Shown piece after piece: positions 42,450-54,400 of a stretch of DNA of 64,000 bases. Source of the stretch: Paratrimastix pyriformis (lineage: Eukaryota; Preaxostyla; Paratrimastigidae); contig JAPMOS010000049.1 in assembly GCA_027972325.1 (NCBI GenBank), positions 186,001-250,000 on the forward strand, read 5' to 3'. The notes below the pieces were generated by a model. It ran no database searches, was not told the DNA's origin, and saw only the letters and a program-made list of their open reading frames with translations. Made by a program: the position numbers and the translations under genes. Positions within the stretch are counted from its first letter, which is position 1. Every line of letters starts with the position of its first letter.

Positions 42450-43283
42450 GCCGTCATCATCCAGTCATCATCCTGCCGTCATCCTGCCGTCATCATCCAG
42501 TCATCAGTAGGCGGCGCCAGCAAGCATCGGTCATCGCATGCTCCATCCCCCATCACGCGTCCGGTCTCTCGCGGCGTGCAGCTGCACCTGGAGCGCAACC
42601 AGATCGGCCCCGGTGGCGGGTCGGCCCTGGCCGATGGCCTCACAGGCAACACGCGCCTCCCTCACGGTCCGTACTCACCTTGTTGATGATGCTGATGCTG
42701 ATGTTGATGATGGATGTCCATGGTCAGTTTTTGTTCCGGCTTTCAGCAAAAATCTGACGCCACCGCCACACCACCACTCACCCGCTGTCGTGGTGATGCT
42801 CGGTGGTTTCGCTCCCCGACACTTTTTTCTGGCTGTGCGCACCATGGCGCGACGGGGGCGGGGTGCAGCTTGTGCTGGATGGCAACCAGATCGGAGACGA
42901 GGGCGCAGTTGCCTTCGGCCGGCTGCTCGCCCACAACGGCATCCTGAGAAATGTCTGGACCCCGCCACTGCCGTCTGTCATCTCGCTGTCGTTCCCCCCC
43001 CCCCCCCCCCCCCCCCCCCGGGTAGTTGTGGCTGTGCCGGAACCAGATCGGGGACGAGGGGGCCACCGCTTTGGCTGACGGCCTCAAGATCAACACCACC
43101 ATGACCCAGGTCGGACCCGCTTTGCTGGTTGCCTAGGGGGGGGTGGGGCACGAGACATGGGCACTCATGTTTCGTGGTCTGTGTGTGACTTCCCCGGGGC
43201 AGCTCCACCTGCATGAGGGCAACCGCCTCTCGGGCCGGTGTTCGTCTGCCCTGTTCCAGCAGGATGCCCAACGCATCTTCTAG
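40290..43283 (+). CDS. Leucine-rich-repeat (RNI/NLRC3-like) protein, one repeat per exon
   Basis: The start at 40290 gives MTNEERRLVSWIQQF (exon to 40346). Then come exons 40394-40480, 40644-40727, 40975-41058, 41246-41329, 41940-42023, 42246-42329, 42582-42666, 42869-42952, 43026-43109 and 43203-43283 (stop TAG). Seven of the ten after the first are exactly 84 nt, begin in phase 0 with a leucine-starting QL-type motif and encode one 28-residue repeat of the type LxLxxNxIGDEGAxALADGLxxNxxLxxV. This is the ribonuclease-inhibitor class of LRR, a protein-binding scaffold; the partner is unknown. Exon 42582-42666 is 85 nt, one base too many for the shared phase. Introns carry CTGT, CCA and CAT repeats. 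The start region is close to the divergent glycohydrolase gene. Confidence 0.82.
40790..40905 (+). repeat. (CTGTCTCTGT)n repeat in an intron of the LRR gene
   Basis: CTGT and CTGTCTCTGT units between the exons ending 40727 and starting 40975. Confidence 0.9.
41449..41722 (+). repeat. (CCA)n repeat in an intron of the LRR gene
   Basis: About 140 bp of pure CCA, then CACCCACCACC and CAACCACCAC units. Confidence 0.9.
42360..42505 (+). repeat. (CAT)n repeat in an intron of the LRR gene
   Basis: Pure CAT run followed by CCTGCCGTCATCATCCAGTC units, ahead of the exon at 42582. Confidence 0.9.
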
Positions 43284-43544
43284 GTTGGGATCTAGTTGGG
43301 GAAGAGGGCTCCTCCCCCATTCTTTCGAAATGCTCTTTTGTTTTTTTCTCCGGCCGTCATTTTTCTCATCCACCTATTCCTCCTTGTTTTTCTCCGGCTT
43401 TTTGTACTTGTTTTTTGAGTTGTTCTCTTCGCCAAAAATCGTTGTTTTGAACCGACAGACGAGTCCGTCAAACCCCAGCTCTTTCCGCTCATTCGCGTGG
43501 GCTCAAATTTCAAACTTCAGGAGGAGGATTTGAAATTCAACCCC

Positions 43545-45858
43545 ATGAGCGCCGAAGAAATCTCCAGCCAATCGCATCAAGAAGCAGTTGTTCTGCAGGA
43601 AAACCTTCCTGTTAACGAGTCAAACCTCGTTGGTCAAAACCATGGCGAGGATCAACCGCTGAAGCCTCCTCCACCTCGCTCTCTCCCACTATCACGCGCC
43701 GAACGAATGCAGCGGGAGGCCTTTGGTGAGCAGGGATCATTGGATGCGGTCCTCAAGCCTCCATCTCTTCACTGGACCCAGCGTGCCAAAACCAACCATG
43801 TCTCCTCCCCAAAACACGATGAGAAACCTGTCAGTGGCGGTGTTGGAGGTGGACTCGAAACCAAGCCACCACAGCCTCATCTCGCGGAAGTTCTCCGCCG
43901 GCAAACTCATTCGCGTTTTGGTCTTCGGCCCACAAACCCGAAGTCTACTGTCCAGCCATCCACCACTCAATCTGCAGCGAATGGTCTGCGTTTTTTTCTC
44001 CACCACCCCCAAAACATTTCGTCATCTCGAATGACTAGATGCCTCCACAATGTCGGCCCCTCCCCCGGCTGCCCGTCCCCGGCACCCCACTCGCGCCGAG
44101 ATGGCACAGCAAAACGTGTTATCTTCTTTCGGTGGCTCCCTGGGGGCGGTCTCATTTGTCAAGAAGACGCCCGCTTTCGGCTATCGCCGGGGTGCTCAAC
44201 CCACTGCCGACGCCTGCACGCCCGCCGATGCGGTTCCGGCTGTGGATGGAACCCCGGCACAAGACGAGGTCCTCAACACGGAGGCGCATTCGGCCAAAGT
44301 GCTCCCCGTGCTGGACGAGACCCCGCCACCACCCCCCGAGGACACTCACCATCTGACTTCCCTCGAGCGGGCCCGTCGTGAGGTCTGCTTCCCCGCCGGC
44401 CGTCCCACAACCTCACCCGGCTATCCCCCTGGTTGCGTAGGCTCTTGCTGCCTTCCAAGGCCTCTCGCTCGACTCGACCCTGAAGCCCGCCAAGCACGGT
44501 CTGTCGCTTTGCCCTGATTCGATACGGCAAGTGCTGACCTGGCCCTCCAGAGGCGACAGCCCATTCGTCTGCCGAGACGCCCAGCCGTCCACGGACGGCA
44601 CACCTGAGCCGAGCCGCCCAGGCCCAGGCGGATGTCTGTGCCCTCGTATTTGGGCTGTTGCCAGCATGACCCCCCTCGCCTCCCCCCCACAGGCACTGGT
44701 GGCCTTCGGTGGCCTTCCTCTGGGCAAGTGCCTGACTCCTGCCACGCCACGCCCCCGGCCCGGCCACCGGTCGATCGCTGCTCCTGCGATCGCTGACGCC
44801 CCGGCCTCCGCCGCCCCGGCCGAGTCCGAGCAGGCCACCATGACCCCTCCAGCAACGCCACCCCCTCCCCCGCCCGCTGAGGCAGCCGATGCGGTCACGA
44901 CAACCGTGACTACCCCGGCCCCGGCCCCCCCTACATGCCCGGCCCCCTGCCCTCCCCCTGCTGATGTCGTCACCGTCGCTCCTCCATGCGAGGAGGGCGC
45001 TGCCTCCGTCCCTCTTGGAGAGGTGACAGCAGCCACGGAGTCCCCCGTTGTCGAGGCCGCCCCCGCCCCTGTGGTGGAGGCCGCCCCTGTGGAGGCCGCC
45101 CCCGCCCCTGTGGTGGAGGCCGCCCCGCCCCTGTGGTGGAGGCCGCCCCTGTGGAGGCCGCCCCCGTGGAGGTCGTCCCCGCCCCTGTGGAGGCCGCCCC
45201 TGTGGAGGCCGCCCCTGTGGAGGCCGCCCCTGTGGAGGCCGCCCCTGTGGAGGCCGCCCCTGTGGAGGCCGCCCCTGTGGAGGCCGCCCCTGTGGAGGCC
45301 GCCCCTGTGGAGGTCGTCCCCGCCCCTGTGGAGGCCGCCCCTGTGGAGGCCGCCCCTGTGGAGGCCGCCCCTGTGGAGGCCGCCCCCGTGGAGGCCGCCC
45401 CCGTGGAGGCCGCCCCCGTGGAGGCCGCCCCCGTGGAGGTCGCCCCCGCCCCTGTGGAGGCCGCCCCTGTCGAGGCTGCCCCTGAGGCCGCCCTCGTGGA
45501 GACCGCCCCCGCCTCCTCTGTCGAAGTGGCTGTCCCTGCCGTCCTGGCGTCTCCGTCCACCCCGGCACGGGTTGCGCCCCAAATGGAAGTGCCCCTGGTG
45601 GCTCTGGACGGCTCCCCATCGCAGCATCCCAGCCCTCGCAAGCCGGCCAGCCCTGCCCGCTCGCCCGTCCGCTCGCCCGTCCGCTCGCCCGCACGTTCGG
45701 TTTGCAGCACCCCGAAGGCATCACCGGCCCGGTCAGCCCGCTCGCCGGCCACCCCCGCCACCTTGTCCCCTATGGCTGCTGTCACCCCGGCCAAGGAGGC
45801 CGCCGCCCCCTCGTCACTGCCCCTCCCGTCGGCCGATGAAGAGGCAGTCATGGATTAA
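43545..45858 (+). CDS. Ala/Pro/Val-rich repeat protein of unknown function
   Basis: Exon 1 is 43545-43983; a GTCTG donor and TAG acceptor join it in frame to 44039-44382. The N-terminal part repeats a loose motif: ERMQREAFGEQGSLDAVLKP, then AEMAQQNVLSSFGGSLGAV, then ERARRE with ALAAFQGLSLDSTLKPAK in the next exon (44441-44498). A further exon from 44693 starts ALVAFGGLPLGKCL and runs into about 25 VEAAP pentapeptide units (45050-45480). The C-terminus is rich in SPVRSP and SPAR, with an acidic end (DEEAVMD). The VEAAP frame is reached only by a one-base shift near 45120-45130; the unshifted frame stays open to 45871 but reads LWRPP units. No known domain was recognised. Confidence 0.5.
45050..45480 (+). 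repeat. 15-bp tandem repeat (GTGGAGGCCGCCCCT)n within coding sequence
   Basis: Units of GTGGAGGCCGCCCC[TC] encode VEAAP. The 15-bp period keeps all frames open, so frame cannot be judged by stop codons. Confidence 0.9.
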
Positions 45859-46641
45859 GAGCGCGAGATGATGGTCCCCAAGCGAAGTCGGGTGAGCCTT
45901 CTCTTTTCAATGCCACCGTCGGGCCTTGGAGGCCCAGACGGGCTATCCCCCCCCCCCCCCCCCCCCGTCCGCCCGCCCACTGCGTATGGTGGGTGGGTGC
46001 GAGTCGTCTCTTTGGGCTGCTGGTTTTTCATGTGAATGCGTCTCAGCACCGATTCCTTCCCTTTCCGAATCCGAGGAGTTTGGGTTGGAGCCTCCGAAGC
46101 CGGACGGGGGGGGGGGTGGCGGCCCACCCTGCGACCGGGAAGTCGTTATACCAGGCACCGATGACGAGCAGGCGTGGGGCGCGACCCGAACGCCACTTCA
46201 CCTCTCCCTCCTCCTCCTCCTCCTCCCCTCCCCCCCCCCCCCCCCCCCCCTGGAAGTGAGGGCCGCAGGAATCGCCACACACACCCTGCCTTCTCATCTA
46301 TGGCCCAACCATTCCACAGCCCCTGCGAATAGAGCCCCGCCAACCAAAGTTGGGCCTCCCTCCCTCCCCCCCTCCATAAGAGGGAGCGCCCGGGGATCTC
46401 TTGGCTCAGGGCATGACCGCATGCTTCGCGGCGCCATCCCCACCATGCCCCGCCGAAAGCGCCCCGCGGGAAACGAATGGGCCAAGGGATTGAGGATGGA
46501 AGAGGGGAGGAGATGAAAACGAGAAGAAGAAGGAGACGGGCGAGGCAGTCGTACTGGTACAAAGAGAACAAAGGCGACGAGCCGGTGGCCAAACACCAGC
46601 GCGGAGGGTCGGAGCCACACCGTCGCCATAACCCGGGGGTT
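45859..46641. other. Convergent intergenic region without a supported gene
   Basis: It contains poly-C runs near 45950 and 46230, a poly-G run near 46110, and otherwise unremarkable sequence between the repeat protein (+) and SF-assemblin (-). Confidence 0.4.
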
Positions 46642-47620
46642 CTAATGGGTGACCAGGTGCAGGCCCTCCTGCAGCCGTGCCGCGATCTCGTCGACGGTGG
46701 CCACAATGTGGGCCTCGGACTGCTCGCGGCTCTGCTGCTCGGTCTGCAGGATGTTGTGCAGTGCGGCTATCTCCCCGAGGACATGCGCCCGGAACTGCTC
46801 GTCGGCCTTACCCCGGACGCGCTCGTTCTCGGACCAGTCATCCCGGAGCTGGGTCAGAGCCGCCTCACGGCCCACCTTCTCGGCGTCCATGCGTTCCTGC
46901 AGACGGAAGCAGTCGTCCCCGGCTCGCTTCACAATCTGGTTCTCGCGTTCCAGCCGGGCCATCTTCTCCATCTCAAACGTGTTCTGGAAGAAGGCATTTT
47001 TGGAATCCGGGTCAGGTGAGGGGGAAAAGAGTGCAAACCTGGAGTTGGTTCAGCTGGCGAAGAAGGATCGCGTTGGTGTCCTCAACCTCCTAATCACCGA
47101 AAAATGTGATCAGAGGGTGAAGCCGGCAGGGCTGTGATTCAATGGGACCTTTTGGCGGCACTCCTTCTCGTCACGAATCTCGTGCTCGAGCTGGGTGATC
47201 CGGGTGTTCAGGGATTCAACGGCAGTCATGATCTGGCGGAGCTTATCCTTCAGGTCAGTCTCGAGAGCTTCCTGCAATCCCGTCACTCGCTGTTCAATCA
47301 GTCCCTGAAGAGTGCGATCGGCTTCTTGCCGCCTTTTAATTTCCTGGTGGTGGAAAAGCAACCGCGTCAGAATTAGCGCCAAAAATCTAGCAGGCAAAAC
47401 AGCTGACCAGGGTCAGGTTCTTCTCGATCTTGGTAACAACTTCGCGAAGAGCCTGAACACGAATCTCGTCGTCCGCACGACGTTGCTGAGCCTCCGTTTC
47501 GATATCAGAGTGGAAACTGGAAAAGCGGCTCTGCAAGAGGGAAAGCCGCTGGGTGAGGGGGGACAACTGGTCCTTGTGGGGAGTCTGAGGGGAAGGAGAG
47601 CTGGGCGGCGGGGTGCTCAT
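46642..47620 (-). CDS. SF-assemblin/beta-giardin family coiled-coil protein
   Basis: Four exons: 47620-47408, 47343-47149, 47089-47039 (51 nt) and 46983-46642. A short Ser/Pro-rich head ([16 protein letters not shown]) precedes continuous coiled coil to the C-terminus. Family features are the RFSSFHSDIETEAQQRR block after the head, IEKNLTLEIKRRQEAD, EMEKMARLERENQ, and the C-terminal block LGEIAALHNILQTEQQSREQSE followed by EIAARLQEGL. Length and head-rod layout match SF-assemblin. These proteins form striated fibres attached to basal bodies and flagellar roots, so the organism probably has a flagellar apparatus at some stage. The ATG at 47620 is the first in frame. Confidence 0.88.
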
Positions 47621-47793
47621 TCTTGTTTCGCTCGGCTCGAGCAAACGAATAATGCCAGGGAGCAATAAACTTGAAATGTTTTCAAGCGCTTTTCTTGAAT
47701 GTTCCCACTTCCCCCGATTGATAGCGGCACAAAAAGGATTCAGTTGGCATGTGGCAGAAATTCAGAAGGATTATATAAGGATTACTGTCGGAT

Positions 47794-49321
47794 TTAATGG
47801 TTCGGATTCCATGTGGGGATCTGAACACGCACAGGGGGCAGCTCGACATCGTCGCCAGCGGCGTTGGAGGCACACACTTCAAGGGAGATAGATTGCGTGC
47901 CGGTCGGCAGCTCAGTCTTCGAGATGGACTGGTACAACTCGCCCACCCTAAGGAGGAATGAGGACTCCTCCCCGGCCCGGGCAGCAAGCGCAGACCGCAT
48001 GGAGAGGCGCATTTCACGCTTGGGGGCCGGCCAAAAGGACATGAAGAGCAGGGCCGTGCCACAGGAGATGGCCGAGACATCCAACCCCCTGGTTGTGGTC
48101 AGGTGGTTGATAACCTCACCCAGGGTCGGATGCTACCGGCCGGGAAAAATCAAAAATCAATCCGAGATCGTGCCGGGTGGGGGATCGGGGGACGAACCTT
48201 GTGCAGGTCGACGGCGATCTGGTCCCAGATGGTGAACTTGTCACCCACCTTGGGGGCCCCAAGGGGCTCCGAGTACTGGAACAGGGGCAGGGCCAGGTTG
48301 ACGAACCAGTTGCGGAAGGCCTCCTTGGGGCGGGCGGGGGTCTGATGCAGCTTGATCAGCTCAATGCCCACCAGGCCGGCCACCAGGCCCGTCGTGGTGG
48401 CGATGGCCGGGATGACTGCAACATCACCCCGTGGAGAGAGTGTCAATGAGGATGGGGACGCATGGCAAGGCCGATCGATGAAGTCGGGGGTGGCGGGCAA
48501 CCGGGGGCATGGGAGGAGGCTGGACAAGGGTAGGGGGCGGGAGCAGACTGCGGCCGGCGATCTGCTTGATGCGGCGCCGGTCAGCCTGGGGGATCTGGTA
48601 GTTGGCCGCACGCAGGTTGGCCACGGCCGTGATGTAGTCTGCCCCCCACCCCCAAAGACCAGGCGCCCCCCAAGACCAGAGACACAAAAGAGAACCCCAA
48701 CCATACCGATCCCGGTGAATGTCGGTCAGACAGACAGAGGGCCACAAGCAGGAGGGTGCCGGGAACGTTGTGTCGCGAAGGGGGAATCTGTGAGTTACGG
48801 TGGCGGTGGCGATCGATGTGGTGATGGCGGTGGCGATGGTCGTGGAGCGGTGGCAGTGGCAGTGGCGATGGTCGTGGAGCGGTGGCTGTGGCAGCTGCTG
48901 CTGCAGACCGATGTGGTGGTTGCTGTCGTCGTCCTTCTCGAAGTCGAGCGCCTCGAGGGGACCCAGGCCGAGCTGGGCCGGCTTGGGGAGCTTGAGGAAG
49001 TCCTCCAGCCATGTCAGGTCCTCGGCCGGCAGGCTGTCGGCTGCCCCGGCACCCGCACCGGCCGCGCTCGAGGCGCTCGCTGTGCCGACACGCAGCCGAG
49101 GGAAACATGAAGACCGGAGGCATTTGTGTTGCCGTGTGGATGTCTCCGTTTCGGGGCATTTGTTGATTTGACTGCCATCCGTATGCGTCTGCTGGTTTGG
49201 GTGGACACGACTGGTTGGTGACGGCGCTTCCCTCGTGGATTGTGCGATATTTCATGTCTGTCTGTCTGCGTCTCAACCTATTGTCCATCCTCTCCTGTGT
49301 GGAGCAAAGGGACTGATCTAC

Positions 49322-49380
<59 letters not shown>

Positions 49381-51457
49381 GGGCGAACCAAAGGTAGGCG
49401 GGGATGGTTCCAGCATCGCCCCAGTGCGGACCGTCGAGTGCCTTCGCGTCTGTAGAATCGTTGGTGGACGGGGCAGCGGCACCCGACGGGACGAAGGGCG
49501 GCACGACCACATTGGCGGCCACCTGGGCGGCCCGGGTGCGGTCCCAGCCCTCCTCCGAGATCCCGTACAGGCGGGCCCGCAGAAGGGCCGCCGCCTCGAT
49601 GAAGTCCACGTGCTCGCGGCAGGTCGGGTCGAAGACAAGCGGCGTTGGGGCACGCTTGCTCCCCGACCTGCAGGCAAACACCACGCCATCCATTTGTCAA
49701 TCGGCGACATCATCGTCCGATCATCAGCATCCAAAAATCCCCACCCGATCATCGTCATGTCATCACCGTCTCATCGTCATCGTCGTCATCGTCATCATCA
49801 CACCCAACCATCAGCATCAACATCCAATCATCACCCAATCACATCCAATCAACATCCAATCAACATCCAATCAACATCCAATCAACATCCAATCATCATT
49901 CGCGCGACGTTCCTCCCCTGTCAGACCAGAACGGGGCCCCGCCAGCCGTGGTGCTGTCGGGGGGGAAGTTGTAGAGCAGCTGGCGGATGTTGGACACGAA
50001 GCAGCGCTCGAACTCGGTACGGGCCCAGGCGGCGCACTCGTCCAGGGTGGTCGACCGCTGGTCGACCAGCATTTGGCGCAGCAGCCGCACCATCTCGGCC
50101 TTGTTGCCCGCCCGGCTCCGCAGCGCCTGACACAACGGATGGTGGCGGTGGTGGTGGCGGTGATGGTGGTGGTGGCGGTGGCGGTGATGCTGATGCTGAT
50201 GCTGATGCTGATGCTGATGCTGATGCTGATTGGATGATGCTGACTGGATGATGCTGATTGGATGATGCTGATTGGATGATGCTGATTGGATGATGCTGAT
50301 TGGATGATGCTGATTGGATGATGATGACTGGATGATGATGACTGGATGACGATTGGGCGATAATGCAGGGTATTGATGACAGGGTAATGAAGACAGGACG
50401 GTGATTGGATGCTGCTGCTGCTGTTGCTGCTTGGATGGTGGGAGACGGACCTCGAGGGCCTTCTCAGGGGATGTCAGGTACTGGTTGGCCTCCAGGGCGT
50501 CCTGCTGGAAGCGGCCCTCGAACTCGGAGCGGGCCCACTCGACCGTGTGGTCGATCAGGTAGGGGAAGTTCTTCAGGGTGCACAGAGGGATCGACTGGGG
50601 AGAGGGAGATCGCGACAGACAGAGACGACAGAGACAGAGACAGATACAGACAGACAGCACAGACAGCACAGGCAGCACAGGCAGCACAGGCAGCACAGGC
50701 AGCACAGGCAGCACAGGCAGCACAGGCAGCACAGGCAGACAGCACAGACAGCACAGACAGACAGCACAGACAGCAAATCGATGAACAGAAGCCACCGCTG
50801 CTGCCCCCAACCACCCACCCTCCCACGCCATCCTTCCACTGGCGCGGGCAGAACAGGCTGTCCGCCCGACCTTCTCGGGGGGGTCGCGGCTGCTGCCGTA
50901 GCTCTCGGTCATGCAGGGCACAATCACCTGGACGTTGCCCTGGGTGCCCAGGGTCCCCGATTCGAGCAGCGGCTTCTTGAAGGCCACGCAGCGCCCGTCC
51001 ATGTAAAGCCGCGCCTGCAACAGGGGAGAGAAAGCACAGGATGTGGTGGAATGTTCGCACTGCTCAGACGCGCATCCCCTCACCCCAGAGGGTCTGCCCC
51101 AGGGCGAGGTGGTGGTCCAGCTTCCCCCCAGGGCGATGCAGACCTGGAGGTTGTCCGGCTTCCTTTCCCCCAGGGCGATACTGGTCTGGTCTCCCCTCCC
51201 CCAGGTCTCCCCTCCCCCAGAGATGCAGACCTGGAGGTTGTCCAGTGCATTCGCGACGCCCGAGAGGGAGTTGAAGAAGTCCTCACCGAAGACGTCCTCC
51301 GTGTCGGGGCCCACCCGGTCCAGCCGGGCCTCGATCCGCACCTCGGGATTCAGCCGCTGGACGGCAGCACCGGCGGTGGTGCTCTTCATCTTGCGCACGT
51401 CCTGCCAGAGGGAGGGGCGGCAGAATCAGCATCAGAATTTGAAGAACAAACAGGTGA

Positions 51458-51489
<32 letters not shown>

Positions 51490-54400
51490 ATCATCATCAT
51501 CATCATCATATCATCATCAATCATCATGTGCTCTTCATCTTGCGCACGTCCTGCCAGAGGGAGGGGCGGCATGCGGGCAGAGGCAGGGAGGGTGTGGTGT
51601 GGGTGCGCGTCAGTACTAAGAAGTCGTCACGGGAATATAATCATCATTCATCATCATCGTTCATCAACATCAACATCAACATCATCATCCAATCATCATC
51701 CAATCATCATCCAGTCATCATCCAGTCATCATCCAGTCATCGTCATCATCCAATCTTCAGCATCCAATCATCATCCATCACCACGGGGAAGTGATGGCCA
51801 GGTGGGGAATCACGGACCCACGGGCGGAAGAGGAACTGGCGGCTGAGGTTGGACACCTCGATGCTGTCCATGTCGGTCACCACAATCCGCCCCGGGCCGG
51901 CCGTGCCCACGCCCAGCATGGCCATCGTCTTGAGCAGCTCGCACCCGATGGCCCCCGCGCCCACCTGCACACCCACCGGGACCGGCACCCCGGGTGAGGT
52001 CGGGGGGAGTTCGGGTATGCATTGGCGAGTTTGACAAGGTGCCCGCACGGACCACAAAGTACGACAGCTGGCGGATGGCCAGTGCGCGTTCATATGCGTT
52101 GTGGTGGGGGGGGGGGTGGGGCGGGTGCTACGGACCACGAAGTACGACAGCTGGCGGATGGCCAGGGCGTGGTCTTTGCCAAAGACGGCCCGAATGCCAT
52201 CGTACCGGGTGCCCTCAGGGGCGGCCTCCTCCTCCGTGGGCAGCGGGCTGGGAAGCGCCTGTGGGATGAGGTGGTGACAAGTTGACGATGCTTTCTCTCC
52301 AACCAGACACGACACATGCGCACAGGGCATCCAACCAACAGCCCGCTTGAAGATGCGTGGAGACAGGGGGGACGGAGTGGGACGGAGTGGGGGACGGAGG
52401 GCGGGACCTCGCTGTGGTCGAGGTAGAGCCACTGCTGCAGCGGCATGTACTTGTTGGTGACAGCCTTCATGACCTCCTGGCCCACCACCCCGCCCACCAC
52501 CGAGGCCACGGGGCTCAGGTTGCCCGCGGCCACCCGGGCCAGCAGCCCAATGGCCTCCTCGTCCAGGGCCGCAACCCGGGCCGCGGGGTCCAGGGCATCG
52601 TTGGCCGCCCGGGCAAGCTGGGAGACCTCGGCCGCGTCGGCCTGGGTGTGGTGCGGTGTGACGAGTGTGCGGTGCGACGAGCGGATGACGAGCCGTTGTG
52701 CGTGCGCCGCCTGCTGAACAGACTGGAGTGTGTTGTCACACAGAAAGGGAGCAGGAGCGCGAAACACAGACAGGAGTGTGCTGTCACACAGAAAGGGAGA
52801 AAGCAGCGGGAAACACAGACTTGTGTGCGGAGCGCATGGGTGTGTTAGCGGGAGCAGAAAGCGTGTGTGGAGTAAAGAGGGAAAGAAGTAACGGGAAAAC
52901 AAAAACCAGAGAGGTAGGCACAACCACCCACCACCACCAGATATAGCAGGGAGAGCACGCACACCCAACGAACGACCGGTCCATATGTCCAGTCCCTTCG
53001 GAGCGAATCGCGCACCCAACCACCCCTTCACCACATCGGCCCGTTATGTGCGGAAGTGAACATCGGCGCGCAACACCGAACCCGAAAAGCTTCGGGTGGG
53101 AACCCGGAGGCTCCCGTCCGCCAAAGCGGATAGCAGCCGAAGTAGGCCGCCAAAACCCGATGAGCATCGGGAGAGAGCCATGTGCACTCTCTGATCAAAG
53201 GAGCTGCCTTGGTGTGCGCCCCAAAATTGGGGGGAGAGTCCGGAGACCCTCTATGTCCGACAGTACGGACACGTAGACGGGTGGAAGGTTCGGGGCCCCT
53301 GATCGACCCGTCCCCCAGCACCACCCCAGCGGCCGCACGGACCAAGTTATGCGGCCGGGGCATCCGGCCCTCATGCCGCGCCCGGAAGGCGTCCAGCCCG
53401 AGGAACCCCGCGTGCAGCGAGGCCGACCGGCCCATGTGGGCGTAATCCCACTCGGCAATGGCCGGCCGGCGCGTCTGGGCCTGGTAGGGCTCGTGGGCCA
53501 CCTGGCGGGCCATCTTGACCTGGGTCACGTAGCCGCCCTGGGTGTATGGCCGGTAGTTGGTCGTGTCCGCCTTGATGACGAACGTCGAGGGGCCTGCGAT
53601 AATTGGCGGAATGGGCAATTGGTGATGAACAGGACAGGAAGAGCATACATCAACATCACCACCCGATCATCATCACCCGATCATCATCCAATCATCCAAT
53701 CACCATCCAATCACCATCCAATCATCACCACCATCCGGTCATCACCACCATCCGGTCATCACCACCATCCAGCATCTTCCCAACAGCAACATCGCTACCC
53801 CAACCCGGGGGTCGGAGCGGCGGACCGGTGACCCTGATCTCGGTGGGGGGCAGGGCGTTCAGCTCGGTCATGCCCTCGACCTGGGCGAAGGTCACCATGT
53901 CGCCCGTCTCGAGGCCGTGGTGGGTGTCCTCCAGCGTCGCCACGGCGCCCTCGTGCTCCTGCGCAGCAGGTGGGTGGATATTCCCGGTGGGTGGATGACC
54001 CGATGAGCGAATTTGACCCGGGGGGTGGATGTGACCCGGGGAGTGGGACGCGGCACGGTGGGACGCGGGCCTGGCTGACGGCCGTCACGACGGCGGTGAT
54101 GCAGGGGTTGCCGTCGGGGTCGGTGACCTCGTGGGTCATGCCCACATCGACAAAGATCCGGGTGAACAGGCCCGCAGCCGAGGCCATGATGAACTTGACC
54201 CCGTTGGCCCGGCAGAGGGCCGAAACCCGCTCCACCTCGGCCTGCAGGGCGTCAACCAGCACGACCACCTTGTAGCGGCGCAGGAAATCGGCGGTGAGCT
54301 CGCCCGTGTGCTGATCCACCCGGACGTATTGGTTCAGCTCGGCGAGTGACGCAAAGCAGGCCGCGGCGCGGTTTTTGCCCACATCTGCCGGGGTCAGGTA

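Noticed and set aside
44531-45871. LWRPP-repeat reading of the Ala/Pro-rich gene
   Set aside because: It is open only because of the 15-bp period. Composition on both sides of the repeat favours the VEAAP frame. Kept as an uncertainty, not as a separate gene.
53150-53300. Extension of E1 exon 4 through the hairpin region as coding sequence
   Set aside because: The exon ends at a donor at 53342-53341 and joins exon 5 in phase to give the normal E1 order. The extension matches nothing in the family.
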